Positions 38,779-49,377 of a stretch of DNA of 64,000 nucleotides are shown piece after piece. The notes beneath the pieces were generated by a model. The model made no database searches. It was not told where the DNA came from and saw nothing but the letters and a program-made list of their open reading frames with translations. Each line of letters begins with the position of its first letter. The first letter of the stretch is position 1. Source of the stretch: Terrisporobacter mayombei (GTDB lineage Bacteria; Bacillota; Clostridia; Peptostreptococcales; Peptostreptococcaceae); the NCBI RefSeq assembly GCF_014333445.1, contig NZ_JACRYU010000005.1, positions 1 to 64,000 on the forward strand, in the 5' to 3' direction. Position numbers and translations under genes: made by a program.

Positions 38779-38814
38779 ATAGTTAGGAGATAATATAAAG
38801 AATCTTCTAACTAT
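38779..38814 (+). other. RNA hairpin between atpE and atpF
   Basis: A 13-base-pair stem with one G-T pair (38779-38791 with 38802-38814) and a 10-base loop, no T tract after it. The position suggests a role in mRNA processing or stability that would raise c-subunit output relative to the other subunits. Confidence 0.5.
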
Positions 38815-38846
38815 ATATCATTTGTGATGGAAAGGAGGATTAATAG

Positions 38847-39347
38847 ATGGATGTAAAACCAGTAGTAACGTTAACCTATGAATTAGTATTTCAAATAATA
38901 AATACAATTATTCTATTCATAGCGCTAAAAAAGATTTTATTCAAACCTGTTTTGAATATAATAGATTCTAGAGAAAATGCAATAAAAGCAGATATAGCTA
39001 CAGGAGAAAAAGCTAAAAATGAAGGATTGGCTTTAAAATCTGAATACGAGAAAAAACTTTCAGTTGCTAAAAGCGAAGGTCAAGAAATCATAAAACAAGC
39101 TACTATTAGAGCTGAGCAAAAGTCAGAAGAAATAATATCTAATGCTAAAGAAGAAGCAAATAGCTTAAAAGATAGAGCTAATAAAGATATAGCTCAAGAA
39201 AAAGAAAAAGTTATGAATGAACTTAAAAATGATATCTCGAGCATAGCTATACTTGCTGCTTCTAAAGTAATAGAAAAAGATATTGATCAAGCTAAACACG
39301 AAGAAATGATAAACAAATTTATCGAAGAGGTGGGCGAAGCTAAATGA
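38847..39347 (+). CDS. atpF: ATP synthase Fo subunit b
   Basis: Peripheral stalk subunit: one N-terminal membrane helix (about 12-30) followed by a long charged alpha-helical, coiled-coil region. 166 residues. It includes the conserved ILFKPVLNIIDSRE joint after the membrane segment. AAAGGAGG precedes the ATG. Its end overlaps the atpH start by four bases. Confidence 0.95.
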   Translation: MDVKPVVTLTYELVFQIINTIILFIALKKILFKPVLNIIDSRENAIKADIATGEKAKNEGLALKSEYEKKLSVAKSEGQEIIKQATIRAEQKSEEIISNAKEEANSLKDRANKDIAQEKEKVMNELKNDISSIAILAASKVIEKDIDQAKHEEMINKFIEEVGEAK

Positions 39348-39886
39348 TAGATATAATAGCTAACAGATATGCAGAAGCCCTATTCCAACTAAGTGAAGAA
39401 GAAAATATTACTAAGGAAATTTATAATGAGCTACATAGTGTATTAGACATAGTAAAAAATAATAAAGACTTAGATAATGTTTTAAAATCACCTTTAGTTG
39501 CAAAAGCTGAAAAGGTTCAATTAATTGAGACATTATTTAATAATAAAATAAATAATAACTTAAAAAATTTCTTAAAGATATTAGTTGAAAAGGGAAGAAT
39601 ATCTTCTTTAAAATCAATAGAATTAACATTTAAACAATTATTAAATGATAGAGATAATATAATAGAAGGTACTGTAATAAGTGCTATTCCTTTAACTAGT
39701 GAAAAAGTTAAGGAGCTGGAAGAAAAACTTTCAAAAAAATATAATAAAAATGTTACTTTAGAGAATAAAGTTGATAAGAGTATATTAGGTGGGGTTTTAA
39801 TAAGATTAGGTAATACGCAAATAGATGGATCTGTAAAAACTCGTTTAGATAATATAAAAGAGCAACTTTCTCAAGTAATTTCTTAG
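39344..39886 (+). CDS. atpH: ATP synthase F1 subunit delta
   Basis: Links the peripheral stalk to the top of F1. 180 residues with the OSCP/delta pattern: N-terminal NRYAEALFQLSEE helix bundle and C-terminal DKSILGGVLIRLGNTQIDGS. It is translationally coupled to atpF by the ATGA overlap. Confidence 0.95.
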   Translation: MIDIIANRYAEALFQLSEEENITKEIYNELHSVLDIVKNNKDLDNVLKSPLVAKAEKVQLIETLFNNKINNNLKNFLKILVEKGRISSLKSIELTFKQLLNDRDNIIEGTVISAIPLTSEKVKELEEKLSKKYNKNVTLENKVDKSILGGVLIRLGNTQIDGSVKTRLDNIKEQLSQVIS

Positions 39887-39901
39887 GAGGGCGGTGAACC
39901 C

Positions 39902-41404
39902 ATGAACTTAAGACCTGAAGAAATAAGTTCTATAATTAAACAACAAATTAAGAATTATGATAATAAAATAGAGATGACTGATACAGGTAGCGTACTAAAA
40001 GTAGGTGATGGTATCGCAACAATATATGGACTAGAAAATGTAATGTCTAGTGAACTTTTAGAATTCCCTGGAGAAGTATATGGAATGGCCCTTAACTTAG
40101 AGGAAGATGTTGTTGGGGCTGTTATATTTGGTGATGACAGTGGAATTAAAGAAGGAGATATAGTAAAAAGAACAGGAAGAATAGTTGAAGTTCCTGTTGG
40201 AGAAGCTTTAATAGGTAGAGTTGTAAGTCCACTTGGTTTACCTATAGATGGTAAAGGACCTATAAACACTAAAAAAACTAGACCAGTTGAAAGTCAAGCA
40301 CCTGGTATAATGGCAAGAAAATCAGTTTGTGAACCATTACAAACTGGTATAAAAGCTATAGACTCAATGATACCAATAGGTAGAGGTCAAAGAGAGCTTA
40401 TCATAGGTGATAGACAAACTGGTAAAACTTCTATAGTTATAGATACAATACTAAACCAAAAAGGTAAAGATGTTATATGTATATATGTTGCTATAGGACA
40501 AAAACGTTCTACAGTTGCTCAATTAGTTAACACATTAGAACAAGGTGGAGCTATGGATTATACAATAGTTGTATCAGCTACAGCTTCTGAATCTGCACCA
40601 CTTCAATACCTTGCACCTTATGCAGGAGCTGCAATGGGTGAAGAGTTTATGTTTAATGGAAAACATGTTCTTATAGTATATGATGATTTAAGTAAACAAG
40701 CTGTTGCTTATAGAGAAATGTCATTACTACTTAGAAGACCACCAGGTCGTGAAGCTTACCCAGGGGATGTATTCTACTTACATTCAAGATTACTTGAAAG
40801 AGCAGCTAAGCTATCAGATGAATTGGGTGGAGGGTCTATGACTGCACTTCCAATCATAGAAACTCAAGCAGGGGACGTTTCTGCGTATATACCAACAAAC
40901 GTTATATCAATAACTGATGGACAAATATACTTACAACCAGAATTATTCTATTCAGGTGTAAGACCAGCAGTTGATCCTGGTATATCAGTATCAAGGGTTG
41001 GTGGTAGTGCCCAAATAAAATCAATGAAAAAAGTTGCAGGTACATTAAAGCTTGCTTATTCACAATATAGAGAACTTGCATCATTCTCTCAATTTGGATC
41101 TGACTTAGATGAAGATACTAAGAAGAGACTTGCTCAAGGGGAAAGAATAGTTGAAGTTTTAAAACAAGATGAAACTGACCCTATAGCCGTTCAAAACCAA
41201 GTTATGATAATATTTGCTGTTATAAATAACTTCTTAGAAGATATACCAGTAAATAATGTTAAGAGATTTGAAAAAGAATTATATAGATTTGTAGATGAGA
41301 ATTACCCAGAAATATCTAACAGGATATTAACAGGAGAAGACTTCTCTTCTGATTTAACAAACGCAATAGTAGAATTCAAGAAAAATTTTGTTATTGAAGC
41401 GTAA
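39902..41404 (+). CDS. atpA: ATP synthase F1 subunit alpha
   Basis: Non-catalytic nucleotide-binding subunit of F1. 500 residues with Walker [10 protein letters not shown] (about 169-177), Walker B HVLIVYDD and the [19 protein letters not shown] signature region. The ribosome binding site AGGAGGGCGGTG is four bases before the ATG. Confidence 0.97.
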   Translation: MNLRPEEISSIIKQQIKNYDNKIEMTDTGSVLKVGDGIATIYGLENVMSSELLEFPGEVYGMALNLEEDVVGAVIFGDDSGIKEGDIVKRTGRIVEVPVGEALIGRVVSPLGLPIDGKGPINTKKTRPVESQAPGIMARKSVCEPLQTGIKAIDSMIPIGRGQRELIIGDRQTGKTSIVIDTILNQKGKDVICIYVAIGQKRSTVAQLVNTLEQGGAMDYTIVVSATASESAPLQYLAPYAGAAMGEEFMFNGKHVLIVYDDLSKQAVAYREMSLLLRRPPGREAYPGDVFYLHSRLLERAAKLSDELGGGSMTALPIIETQAGDVSAYIPTNVISITDGQIYLQPELFYSGVRPAVDPGISVSRVGGSAQIKSMKKVAGTLKLAYSQYRELASFSQFGSDLDEDTKKRLAQGERIVEVLKQDETDPIAVQNQVMIIFAVINNFLEDIPVNNVKRFEKELYRFVDENYPEISNRILTGEDFSSDLTNAIVEFKKNFVIEA

Positions 41405-41431
41405 TCCTTTTTAACAAAGGAGGTAAATTAA

Positions 41432-42301
41432 TTGGCAGGAGCTGGAATTAAAGAGATTAAGACACGTATTAACAGTGTTAATAGTACAAAGCAGGTTACT
41501 AAAGCAATGGAACTTGTTGCTTCTTCAAAAATGAGAAAGGCAAAAGATAGAGCTTTAGCTGCTAGACCGTACTTTGGAACAATGTATGATACAGTGAAAG
41601 ATATAGCTACAAATACTCGTGGCGTGAGAAATGTATTTTTAAAACAAAGAGAAGTAAAAAATAAATGTTATATTGTTGTTGCTGGAGATAGAGGACTGGC
41701 AGGAGGATATAACTCAAATATACTTAAATTGACTCTTAGTCATATGGATGGAAAAAAAGAAAAAGTTATGACTATAGGGAAAAAATCTACGGAATTTTTC
41801 CAAAAAAGAGGTTATGATATATTAAAATCAGCTGAAAGTGTTGAGAAATGTGACTATGATGAAACATTAGCTTTTGCTCAGGAAGCTATGGATTTATATA
41901 AAAAAGGTGAAATAGATGAAGTATATATGGTATATACAGAATTTGTATCTCCTTTGACTCAAAGTCCAAAATTATTAAAAGTGCTACCTTTAGCATTCGA
42001 AAAAGAAGAAAATAAGGAAACAAAAGAGCAAGTTGCAAAAGGAGCTAGAGTTCAATACTTACCATCAGCAGAAGTTGTTTTAGGTCACATAATACCTAAA
42101 TATGTATCTGGAATAGTTTATGATGGAGTTATAGAATCTTTCGCATCTGAACAAGCTGCAAGAAGAACTGCAATGAGTTCAGCAACTGATAATGCAGACG
42201 AGATGCTATCTAATTTAGAGTTAAGTTACAATAGGGCAAGACAATCAGCAGTAACTCAAGAAATAACAGAGATAGTAGGCGGAGTAGAAGCTCTAAAATA
42301 A
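41432..42301 (+). CDS. atpG: ATP synthase F1 subunit gamma
   Basis: Central rotor shaft. 289 residues with the N-terminal coiled-coil start IKEIKTRINSVNSTKQVTKA and the C-terminal AMSSATDNADEM and QSAVTQEITEIVGG motifs. Translation begins at TTG 41432, eight bases after AAAGGAGG; the next in-frame ATG is too far into the conserved region. Confidence 0.95.
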   Translation: MAGAGIKEIKTRINSVNSTKQVTKAMELVASSKMRKAKDRALAARPYFGTMYDTVKDIATNTRGVRNVFLKQREVKNKCYIVVAGDRGLAGGYNSNILKLTLSHMDGKKEKVMTIGKKSTEFFQKRGYDILKSAESVEKCDYDETLAFAQEAMDLYKKGEIDEVYMVYTEFVSPLTQSPKLLKVLPLAFEKEENKETKEQVAKGARVQYLPSAEVVLGHIIPKYVSGIVYDGVIESFASEQAARRTAMSSATDNADEMLSNLELSYNRARQSAVTQEITEIVGGVEALK

Positions 42302-42310
42302 GGAGGTTAG

Positions 42311-43708
<1,398 letters not shown>

Positions 43709-43711
43709 GTC

Positions 43712-43990
43712 ATGGCAAGTATATTTCCATTAGAAATAGTTACTCCAGAAAAAGTTTTCTACAAAGGCGATGTAGAAATGGTTATTACTAGAACAACACA
43801 AGGTGATAGGGCTGTTCTTAAAAATCATATACCTTTTGTAGTTGGTTTAGTAAATGGAGAATTAAGAATAAAAAAAGACGGAAAATTTATATCGGGTCAA
43901 ATATCTGAAGGTTTCATGACAGTTAGTAAAGAAAAAACAACTATACTAACTGAGTCTGCTAAGTGGAACGATGAAGCTAAAGGATTTTAA
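43712..43990 (+). CDS. atpC: ATP synthase F1 subunit epsilon, short form
   Basis: Couples the rotor to the c ring. Only 92 residues: the N-terminal beta-sandwich is present (FPLEIVTPEKVFYKGDVEMV, AVLKNHIPFVVGL, SEGFMTVSKEKTTILTESA), but the C-terminal two-helix domain of about 40 residues that can inhibit ATP hydrolysis is absent. The stop is followed within 25 bases by the operon terminator, so no coding remnant is hidden behind a frameshift. It overlaps nothing and starts three bases after atpD. Confidence 0.93.
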   Translation: MASIFPLEIVTPEKVFYKGDVEMVITRTTQGDRAVLKNHIPFVVGLVNGELRIKKDGKFISGQISEGFMTVSKEKTTILTESAKWNDEAKGF

Positions 43991-44011
43991 TGATACAATA
44001 TGAATTTATAT

Positions 44012-44042
44012 AAAAAAGACTAGGAAAATCCTAGTCTTTTTT
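44012..44042 (+). terminator. Intrinsic terminator of the atp operon
   Basis: A 14-base perfect stem (44012-44025 with 44029-44042) with an AAA loop; the right arm ends in T6. Confidence 0.92.
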
Positions 44043-44139
44043 ATATTATTAAATGTTATTCATATTATCGCGTTTATAAAAAATGTATATAATTAATATA
44101 GTATAATTATTAATTATATAAATATTAAAGGAGAAATTT

Positions 44140-44517
44140 ATGAATATTATAGATATAGGAATAGATATTACAGAAATAGATAGAATAAGAGAGGCTTTAA
44201 ATAAAAAAGGAAACTTTTTAAAAAAGATGTTCACAGATAAAGAAATTGAGATGTTTGAGCAGAGGGGAAATAGTATTCAAACTATAGCAGGAAACTTTGC
44301 GGCTAAAGAGGCTATTAGTAAATCTTTAGGATTAGGTATAAGGGGTTATAATTTTAAAGATATAGAAATATTAAGAGATGATTTAGGTAAACCAATAGTA
44401 AATACTTATAATAATTTAGAAAAGATTTGCATAAAATATAGTATTCTAGAGATAAAAGTATCAATATCTCATGGAAGAGATTATGCTGTTGCAAATGCTA
44501 TCGCTGTTAAAGAATAA
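44140..44517 (+). CDS. acpS: Holo-[acyl-carrier-protein] synthase
   Basis: Transfers phosphopantetheine from CoA to acyl carrier protein. 125 residues with the metal-binding IGIDITEIDRI (about 6-16) and FAAKEAISKSLGLGI motifs. AAAGGAG precedes the ATG. It lies between the atp operon and the gerS-like gene. Confidence 0.95.
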   Translation: MNIIDIGIDITEIDRIREALNKKGNFLKKMFTDKEIEMFEQRGNSIQTIAGNFAAKEAISKSLGLGIRGYNFKDIEILRDDLGKPIVNTYNNLEKICIKYSILEIKVSISHGRDYAVANAIAVKE

Positions 44518-44571
44518 TAGGAATAAATATTTATAATATTTTAAAAATGAAAATAGGATAGGAGGTAGTGT

Positions 44572-45165
44572 GTGAGAAATAAGTGGCTAATATTGTTGAT
44601 GACTTTTTTTATAACAGTTATGTCTGTTTCAATTGGCTGTGAACGAAAAGAATACACTAAAGAAGAAGTTTATGAGGATTTTCAAAAACAAATTACTAAA
44701 ATAACATCATATACTTGTATAGCAAATGTAGAAGCAATAGCAAATAATACCACTACAAAATATGTTTTTAAACATACATATAAAAAACCTGATTATTATA
44801 AGTTAGAAGTAAAATCACCAGAAAATATTAAAGGAAAAGTGATGGAATATAAAGGTGATAAATTAACTGTACATAATCCTAATATTAATGACACAATAGA
44901 ACTACCAAATGTAAATAATGATAACCATTATCTTTTTATTGGAGACTTTATAAATAATTATCTAGAAAATGAATCAGCTATATTAGAATCTACACAAGAT
45001 CAATTAAAGATAGAAATAAAAATACCTGGAGATAATAAGTATTTTAATAAACAGATATTATATGTAAATAATAAGACTAAGAATCCAGAAAAAATGGAAA
45101 TAATAGATTATGAAGGATCACCTAGATTTATAGTAACATATGAAGAGTTTAAATATGAAAAGTAA
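44572..45165 (+). CDS. gerS: GerS-like lipoprotein (LolA-like fold)
   Basis: Predicted lipoprotein of 197 residues: a hydrophobic signal, lipobox VSIGC with the lipidated cysteine at 23, then a LolA-like beta-rich domain (ITSYTCIANVEAIANN, YKKPDYYKLEVKSPENIKGK). Size, lipobox and position between acpS and mazEF match C. difficile GerS, which with CwlD makes the muramic-delta-lactam of spore cortex. In C. difficile, alr2 follows gerS; here it does not. Translation starts at GTG 44572 after AGGAGG. Orthology to GerS rather than to another LolA-like lipoprotein is inferred mainly from context. Confidence 0.65.
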   Translation: MRNKWLILLMTFFITVMSVSIGCERKEYTKEEVYEDFQKQITKITSYTCIANVEAIANNTTTKYVFKHTYKKPDYYKLEVKSPENIKGKVMEYKGDKLTVHNPNINDTIELPNVNNDNHYLFIGDFINNYLENESAILESTQDQLKIEIKIPGDNKYFNKQILYVNNKTKNPEKMEIIDYEGSPRFIVTYEEFKYEK

Positions 45166-45512
45166 CTAATAATATAAAAACAACTTAAGAGAAATCTAGA
45201 TGACGTAATGATTAATGATATCAAAATAAAAAAGGATACTATAAGTCATAATCAAATAATAGTTAATGTATATATTTTATAATGATTTTTTTGCTCCAAA
45301 AATAATTATTAAAGACATAAAAAAGGTTGTGCAGGTTATAATAGTTAACAGATAGTATATGACTGGGAAAGAGAGTAATACGACATCATGTTTGAACTAA
45401 CTTATAATATGCACGACAGTTATGTGTACTTATATGGAAACAAATGCAATTTTACAATCATGCATCAATCTGATAAAATAAAAAGAGATATTGTTCTCTG
45501 GGAGGCGATTTT
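45166..45512 (+). other. 347-base gap between gerS-like gene and mazE; no alr2
   Basis: AT-rich, no credible reading frame on either strand. It contains the folded element at 45326-45417, a small inverted repeat (ATGCA 45444-45448 with TGCAT 45461-45465) and a five-base-pair hairpin (45484-45499) touching the mazE ribosome binding site. A TATAAT at 45403-45408 with ACGACA 17 bases upstream could drive mazEF. Confidence 0.6.
45326..45417 (+). ncRNA. Candidate structured RNA or leader element upstream of mazEF
   Basis: Folding by eye gives one long hairpin. 45326-45341 pairs with 45402-45417 (15 of 16 pairs, two of them G-T). Inside it 45342-45346 pairs with 45395-45399, 45347-45350 with 45389-45392, 45351-45353 with 45385-45387, 45355-45358 with 45378-45381, and an apical ACT/AGT stem closes a nine-base loop. 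Most of the bulges fall on the 3' side. It matches no riboswitch class I recognise. It could be a free RNA, the 5' leader of mazEF, or chance. Confidence 0.4.
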
Positions 45513-45794
45513 GTGAGCAATAAGAATAAAGAAAAAATTATGTTTACTTTACCTGACTATATTTTATCTGAAGTTGATCAAATAGTTCAGATGGAAAATA
45601 GTAACAGAGAAGATTTTGCAAAGGCAGCTTTTCAGTTCTATATAACTCAGAAAAAGAAAATCAGCTTAAAAGAAAGCATGATAAAGGGTTATAAAGAGAT
45701 GGCAAACATTAACTTATCATTAGCGGAGCTTGGTATGACAGATGAAGTATCTTTAGATGATGATTCTTCAGGAGACATAGCAAAAGTTGAGTAA
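45513..45794 (+). CDS. mazE: Antitoxin MazE/EndoAI-type
   Basis: Labile antitoxin paired with the MazF endoribonuclease. 93 residues with an N-terminal ribbon-helix-helix ([18 protein letters not shown]) and an acidic, flexible C-terminus that would wrap the toxin. Translation starts at GTG 45513, seven bases after GGGAGG. It overlaps the toxin gene by eight bases, coupling their translation. Confidence 0.9.
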   Translation: MSNKNKEKIMFTLPDYILSEVDQIVQMENSNREDFAKAAFQFYITQKKKISLKESMIKGYKEMANINLSLAELGMTDEVSLDDDSSGDIAKVE

Positions 45795-46152
45795 TCTTAG
45801 CTTAGATATTAAGCGAGGAGACTTATTTTATGCAGATTTAAGTCCAGTCATAGGTTCGGAACAAGGTGGCGTTAGGCCTGTTTTAATCATTCAAAATAAT
45901 ATAGGAAATAAATATAGTCCTACTGTCATAATAGCGGCTATAACATCCCAGATTAATAAAGCAAAATTGCCGACTCATATAGAGATAAGTTCCAGTGAAT
46001 ATGGACTTAATAAAGACTCTGTTATTCTCTTAGAACAGATAAGAACTATAGATAAAAAACGTCTAAGAGAAAAAATTGGTTATCTAGATAATAAGACGAT
46101 GCTAAAAGTAAATAATGGACTGCAAATAAGTTTAGATTTATTTAGCATATAA
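45787..46152 (+). CDS. mazF: MazF/EndoA endoribonuclease toxin
   Basis: Sequence-specific mRNA interferase. 121 residues with the family opening [20 protein letters not shown] (about 9-28), VIIAAITSQ and the [18 protein letters not shown] segment. It starts at TTG 45787 inside the end of mazE. In Firmicutes this single mazEF pair is a conserved chromosomal locus, often near alr. A terminator follows. Confidence 0.95.
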   Translation: MSNLSLDIKRGDLFYADLSPVIGSEQGGVRPVLIIQNNIGNKYSPTVIIAAITSQINKAKLPTHIEISSSEYGLNKDSVILLEQIRTIDKKRLREKIGYLDNKTMLKVNNGLQISLDLFSI

Positions 46153-46187
46153 AAAATTATTGATATATTAGCATATCAATAATTTTT
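46152..46187 (+). terminator. Intrinsic terminator of mazEF
   Basis: A 15-base stem (46152-46166 with 46173-46187), six-base loop, T-rich right end. Confidence 0.87.
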
Positions 46188-46304
46188 TTGTTTTATATAC
46201 AAAAAACACAAAAAATTCCATAAAGATGATATAATATAATGAGATTTAAATACAATATGGCTAATTAACCAATAGGCTCAGTATATAACTAGGAGGTAAA
46301 TTAC

Positions 46305-47132
46305 ATGAGAGACCATAAAGGATTAAATGAAATCACTAATGTCATAAGAAAAGACATTGTCTCAATGATAGGTAAATCAAAATCAGGGCATCCAGGAGGT
46401 TCATTATCAGCAGTTGAAATATTAACAGCTCTTTATTTTGACCAAATGAATGTAGATCCAACAAATCCAAAGATGGAAGATAGAGATAGATTTGTTTTAT
46501 CAAAAGGTCATGCAGCACCAGCACTATATGCTACTTTGGCTAAAAGAGGATACTTTGATAGAGAAGAATTAAATTATTTAAGAAAAACAGGAAGTATGCT
46601 TCAAGGTCATCCAGATATGAAAAAGGTTCCGGGGGTTGAAATGTCAACAGGTTCTTTAGGTCAAGGATTTTCAGTTGCTTGTGGAATGGCAATGGCATCT
46701 AAATTAGATAATGCTCCATGGAATGTTTATGCATTACTTGGTGATGGAGAAGTTCAAGAAGGTATAGTTTGGGAAGCAGCCATGAGTGCGGCACATTATA
46801 AGCTTGATAATATGATAGCTTTTCTTGATTATAATGGACTTCAAATCGATGGAGAAGTTGAGTCAGTAATGAGCATTAATCCTATAGAAGATAAGTTTAA
46901 GACTTTTGGATGGAATGTAATAACAATCGATGGTCATGACTTTGACCAGATATTTGCAGCTTTAGATATGGCAAAAGATACAGTAGGTAAACCAACAATG
47001 ATAATCGCGAAAACTATAAAAGGTAAAGGTGTGTCTTTCATGGAAAATCAAGCTTCGTGGCATGGAAGTGCACCAAATGCAGAACAAGTTGAACAAGCAT
47101 TATCAGAATTAGGAGGTGCTTTCCATGAGTAA
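46305..47132 (+). CDS. tktN: Transketolase, N-terminal subunit
   Basis: Thiamine-diphosphate-binding half of a two-gene transketolase, active in the pentose phosphate pathway. 275 residues with [16 protein letters not shown], the ThDP/metal segment GDGEVQEG...[10 protein letters not shown] and [16 protein letters not shown] precedes the ATG. It overlaps the C-terminal subunit gene by eight bases. Confidence 0.94.
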   Translation: MRDHKGLNEITNVIRKDIVSMIGKSKSGHPGGSLSAVEILTALYFDQMNVDPTNPKMEDRDRFVLSKGHAAPALYATLAKRGYFDREELNYLRKTGSMLQGHPDMKKVPGVEMSTGSLGQGFSVACGMAMASKLDNAPWNVYALLGDGEVQEGIVWEAAMSAAHYKLDNMIAFLDYNGLQIDGEVESVMSINPIEDKFKTFGWNVITIDGHDFDQIFAALDMAKDTVGKPTMIIAKTIKGKGVSFMENQASWHGSAPNAEQVEQALSELGGAFHE

Positions 47133-48057
47133 TAAAATAGCAACTAGAGATGCTTACGGAAAAGCTTTAGTAAAGTTAGGACAAGTAAATGATGATGTAG
47201 TAGTTTTAGATGCAGACTTATCTAAATCAACTAAAACAAATGATTTCTTTAAAGCGTATCCAAATAGATTTTTCAACATGGGTATAGCAGAACAAAACTT
47301 AATAGGAGCAGCTTGTGGTTTTGCAGCAGCAGGTAAAATTCCTTTTGCGAGTACATTTGCAATGTTTGCTACTGGAAGAGCATTTGAGGTTATAAGAAAC
47401 TCTGTGTGTTATCCTAAATTAAATGTTAAAATATGTGCTACACATGCAGGTATAACAGTTGGAGAAGATGGTGGATCTCATCAAAGTGTAGAAGATATAT
47501 CATTAATGAGATCTGTGCCAAACATGACTGTATTAGTTCCAGCGGACGGAATAGAAGCTGAAAAAATGATACTTGAAGCTGCGAAGTTTAATGGACCTAT
47601 GTACGTTAGACTTGGAAGAAGTGCAGTTCCTACATTATTTGATGAAAACTATGAATTCAAAATAGGAAAAGGTGCTATATTAAGAGACGGTAATGATGCT
47701 ACAATTATTGCTTGCGGTATTATGGTAAATGAAGCCTTAGTAGCAGCAGATATGTTAAAAGAAGAAAACATAGATGTTAGAGTAATAAATATGTCAACAA
47801 TAAAACCTATAGATACAGAATTAATAGTTAGTGCAGCTAAGGAAACTAAAGCTATAGTAACTGCTGAAGAACATAGTATTATCGGTGGTTTAGGATCAGC
47901 TGTTAGTGAAGTTGTATCAGAAAATCATCCAATAATAGTTAAAAAAGTTGGAATGAATGATACTTTTGGTGAGTCAGGAACTCCAAATGAATTATTAGAG
48001 AAGTATGGATTAACAGCTAAAAACATAGCTGAAAAAGTTAGACAAGCACTAAAATAG
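47125..48057 (+). CDS. tktC: Transketolase, C-terminal subunit
   Basis: Second half of the split transketolase: pyrimidine-binding domain and C-terminal transketolase domain. 310 residues with the catalytic-glutamate region [37 protein letters not shown] and the [19 protein letters not shown] domain. GGAGGTG within the end of the upstream gene supports ATG 47125. Confidence 0.94.
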   Translation: MSNKIATRDAYGKALVKLGQVNDDVVVLDADLSKSTKTNDFFKAYPNRFFNMGIAEQNLIGAACGFAAAGKIPFASTFAMFATGRAFEVIRNSVCYPKLNVKICATHAGITVGEDGGSHQSVEDISLMRSVPNMTVLVPADGIEAEKMILEAAKFNGPMYVRLGRSAVPTLFDENYEFKIGKGAILRDGNDATIIACGIMVNEALVAADMLKEENIDVRVINMSTIKPIDTELIVSAAKETKAIVTAEEHSIIGGLGSAVSEVVSENHPIIVKKVGMNDTFGESGTPNELLEKYGLTAKNIAEKVRQALK

Positions 48058-48071
48058 AGATAGATATTTTG

Positions 48072-48104
48072 AGCGTATTTAATATTTTGTTAAATACGCT
48101 TTTT
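48072..48104 (+). terminator. Intrinsic terminator of the transketolase genes
   Basis: AGCGTATTTAA (48072-48082) pairs with TTAAATACGCT (48090-48100), seven-base loop, then T. Confidence 0.88.
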
Positions 48105-48168
48105 GATTGCAAAATAATTCTACTATATAATATTCCTTCATATATTTATAAGAGATAGGGGGGATAAT

Positions 48169-48585
48169 GTGGAGATTAAGTTTAATATCAAAGGAGTAAT
48201 TTATGGTGTAATATTAACATTATTTATAGTACTAGGTTTTGTATTTATACCTAAGCTATTTTTAAACACATCTAAACCGGTTGATTTTACAATGGTTCAA
48301 AGAGAATCTATACCAGATAAAATACTAGATATAATGGATAAGTATGAAGATGAAGAACGAGCATTGGCAGTGAGGTTAGATGATAAAATCTATATAATCG
48401 TAACAAGAGGAGAAGAAAATAAAGGTATAGACATAGACAAAATTACAATAGACAATGTAGATGAAAAAACTGTGATGACAGTTAATATTACATATAAGAA
48501 AAAGGAAGAATCAAATCCTTTTATAGTAGCTGAAACAAATTTAACATCTTTACCAGATAAAATTCAACTAAATACAGCTAAGTAA
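48169..48585 (+). CDS. Small membrane-anchored protein, possible PrcB-like C-terminal domain
   Basis: 138 residues: one N-terminal membrane helix (about 10-30), then an extracellular domain of alternating strands. The stretch ALAVRLDDKIYIIVTRGE followed by VMTVNITYKKKEE resembles the short C-terminal PrcB domain of some protease-associated proteins (weak, by eye). It starts at GTG 48169 after AGGGGGG. Monocistronic, ending at a terminator shared with the gene on the opposite strand. A CtpA protease gene lies 800 bases away. Function unknown. Confidence 0.75.
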   Translation: MEIKFNIKGVIYGVILTLFIVLGFVFIPKLFLNTSKPVDFTMVQRESIPDKILDIMDKYEDEERALAVRLDDKIYIIVTRGEENKGIDIDKITIDNVDEKTVMTVNITYKKKEESNPFIVAETNLTSLPDKIQLNTAK

Positions 48586-48590
48586 TAATA

Positions 48591-48625
48591 AAAAGGCTCT
48601 TGAATATATAATTCAAGGGCCTTTT
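48591..48625. terminator. Bidirectional terminator between 48169-48585 and fthC
   Basis: A 15-base stem with one G-T pair (48591-48605 with 48611-48625), A4 on the left and T4 on the right, between convergent genes. Confidence 0.85.
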
Positions 48626-48632
48626 ATGTAAA

Positions 48633-49211
48633 TTAAATAGATTTATTAGGTATTATAATTCTTGATTCTGTTATAATATAGTCTAGCTGAGCGTCGTGAG
48701 GTTCTTTTGGTACTTTATTGAATATTTGTAAATCAAAAGCTATTCCTATTGTCACCGCATCTTCTCTAATATTTTCTAAGAATCTATCATAAAATCCACC
48801 ACCATATCCAAGCCTAAAACCATTTATATCATAAGCTACTGCAGGTACAATTACCACATCTATATCTTTAATATTTATCTCTGGTGAGCAATTTGGTTTA
48901 GGTTCTCTGATATTATAAGCACCGTATTGAATTCCATTTTCAAAATCTTTTATTTGACAGGGTATTAGTTTCTTTTCTTTTATTATAGTAATGGGAGATG
49001 CTACAATTTTATCTAGTGATATTAATTCTTTTATTAAATTATCTGTTATTACTTCGTTATTAAAGTCTAAATAAAGCATGATAGTACTAGCATTTTTTAT
49101 ACAATCCATTTCAAGTAATTTATCTTTAATTATGTCAGAATTTTTTTTTATAAAATTAGGTTGTTGTGTTTTTCTAAGACTAATGACTTTTTTTCTAAAT
49201 TTTTTTTTCAT
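48633..49211 (-). CDS. fthC: 5-formyltetrahydrofolate cyclo-ligase
   Basis: Converts 5-formyl-THF to 5,10-methenyl-THF with ATP. 192 residues, YgfA/FthC family, with the conserved VIVPAVAYDINGFRLGYGGG segment near 120-140, followed by FYDRFL. AGAGGTG precedes the start on the minus strand. Convergent with the small membrane-protein gene and divergent from ctpA. Confidence 0.95.
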   Translation of the reverse strand: MKKKFRKKVISLRKTQQPNFIKKNSDIIKDKLLEMDCIKNASTIMLYLDFNNEVITDNLIKELISLDKIVASPITIIKEKKLIPCQIKDFENGIQYGAYNIREPKPNCSPEINIKDIDVVIVPAVAYDINGFRLGYGGGFYDRFLENIREDAVTIGIAFDLQIFNKVPKEPHDAQLDYIITESRIIIPNKSI

Positions 49212-49377
49212 TTAATCTACACCTCTTATTGTGGTATTATATAGTTACCATATTTTATGTTCTTAACATAAATTTTAGTTAAGTTAGGGTATTAAATCAA
49301 TAGAATTGATAAATAGTAATAAAAAGGTAGGCTAGTCATATAATATATAGTAGATTAATTAAAGGAGATGTGAACAA

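Noticed and set aside
43712-44042. atpC truncated by a frameshift
   Set aside because: Only about 20 bases separate the stop from the operon terminator; there is no room for the missing C-terminal helices in any frame.
45166-45512. Decayed alanine racemase remnant
   Set aside because: No stretch translates to recognisable alanine racemase motifs in any frame, so a remnant cannot be claimed.
46305-48057. Transketolase split by a frameshift
   Set aside because: The second gene has its own ribosome binding site and start, the halves overlap by eight bases, and two-subunit transketolases are normal in many anaerobes.
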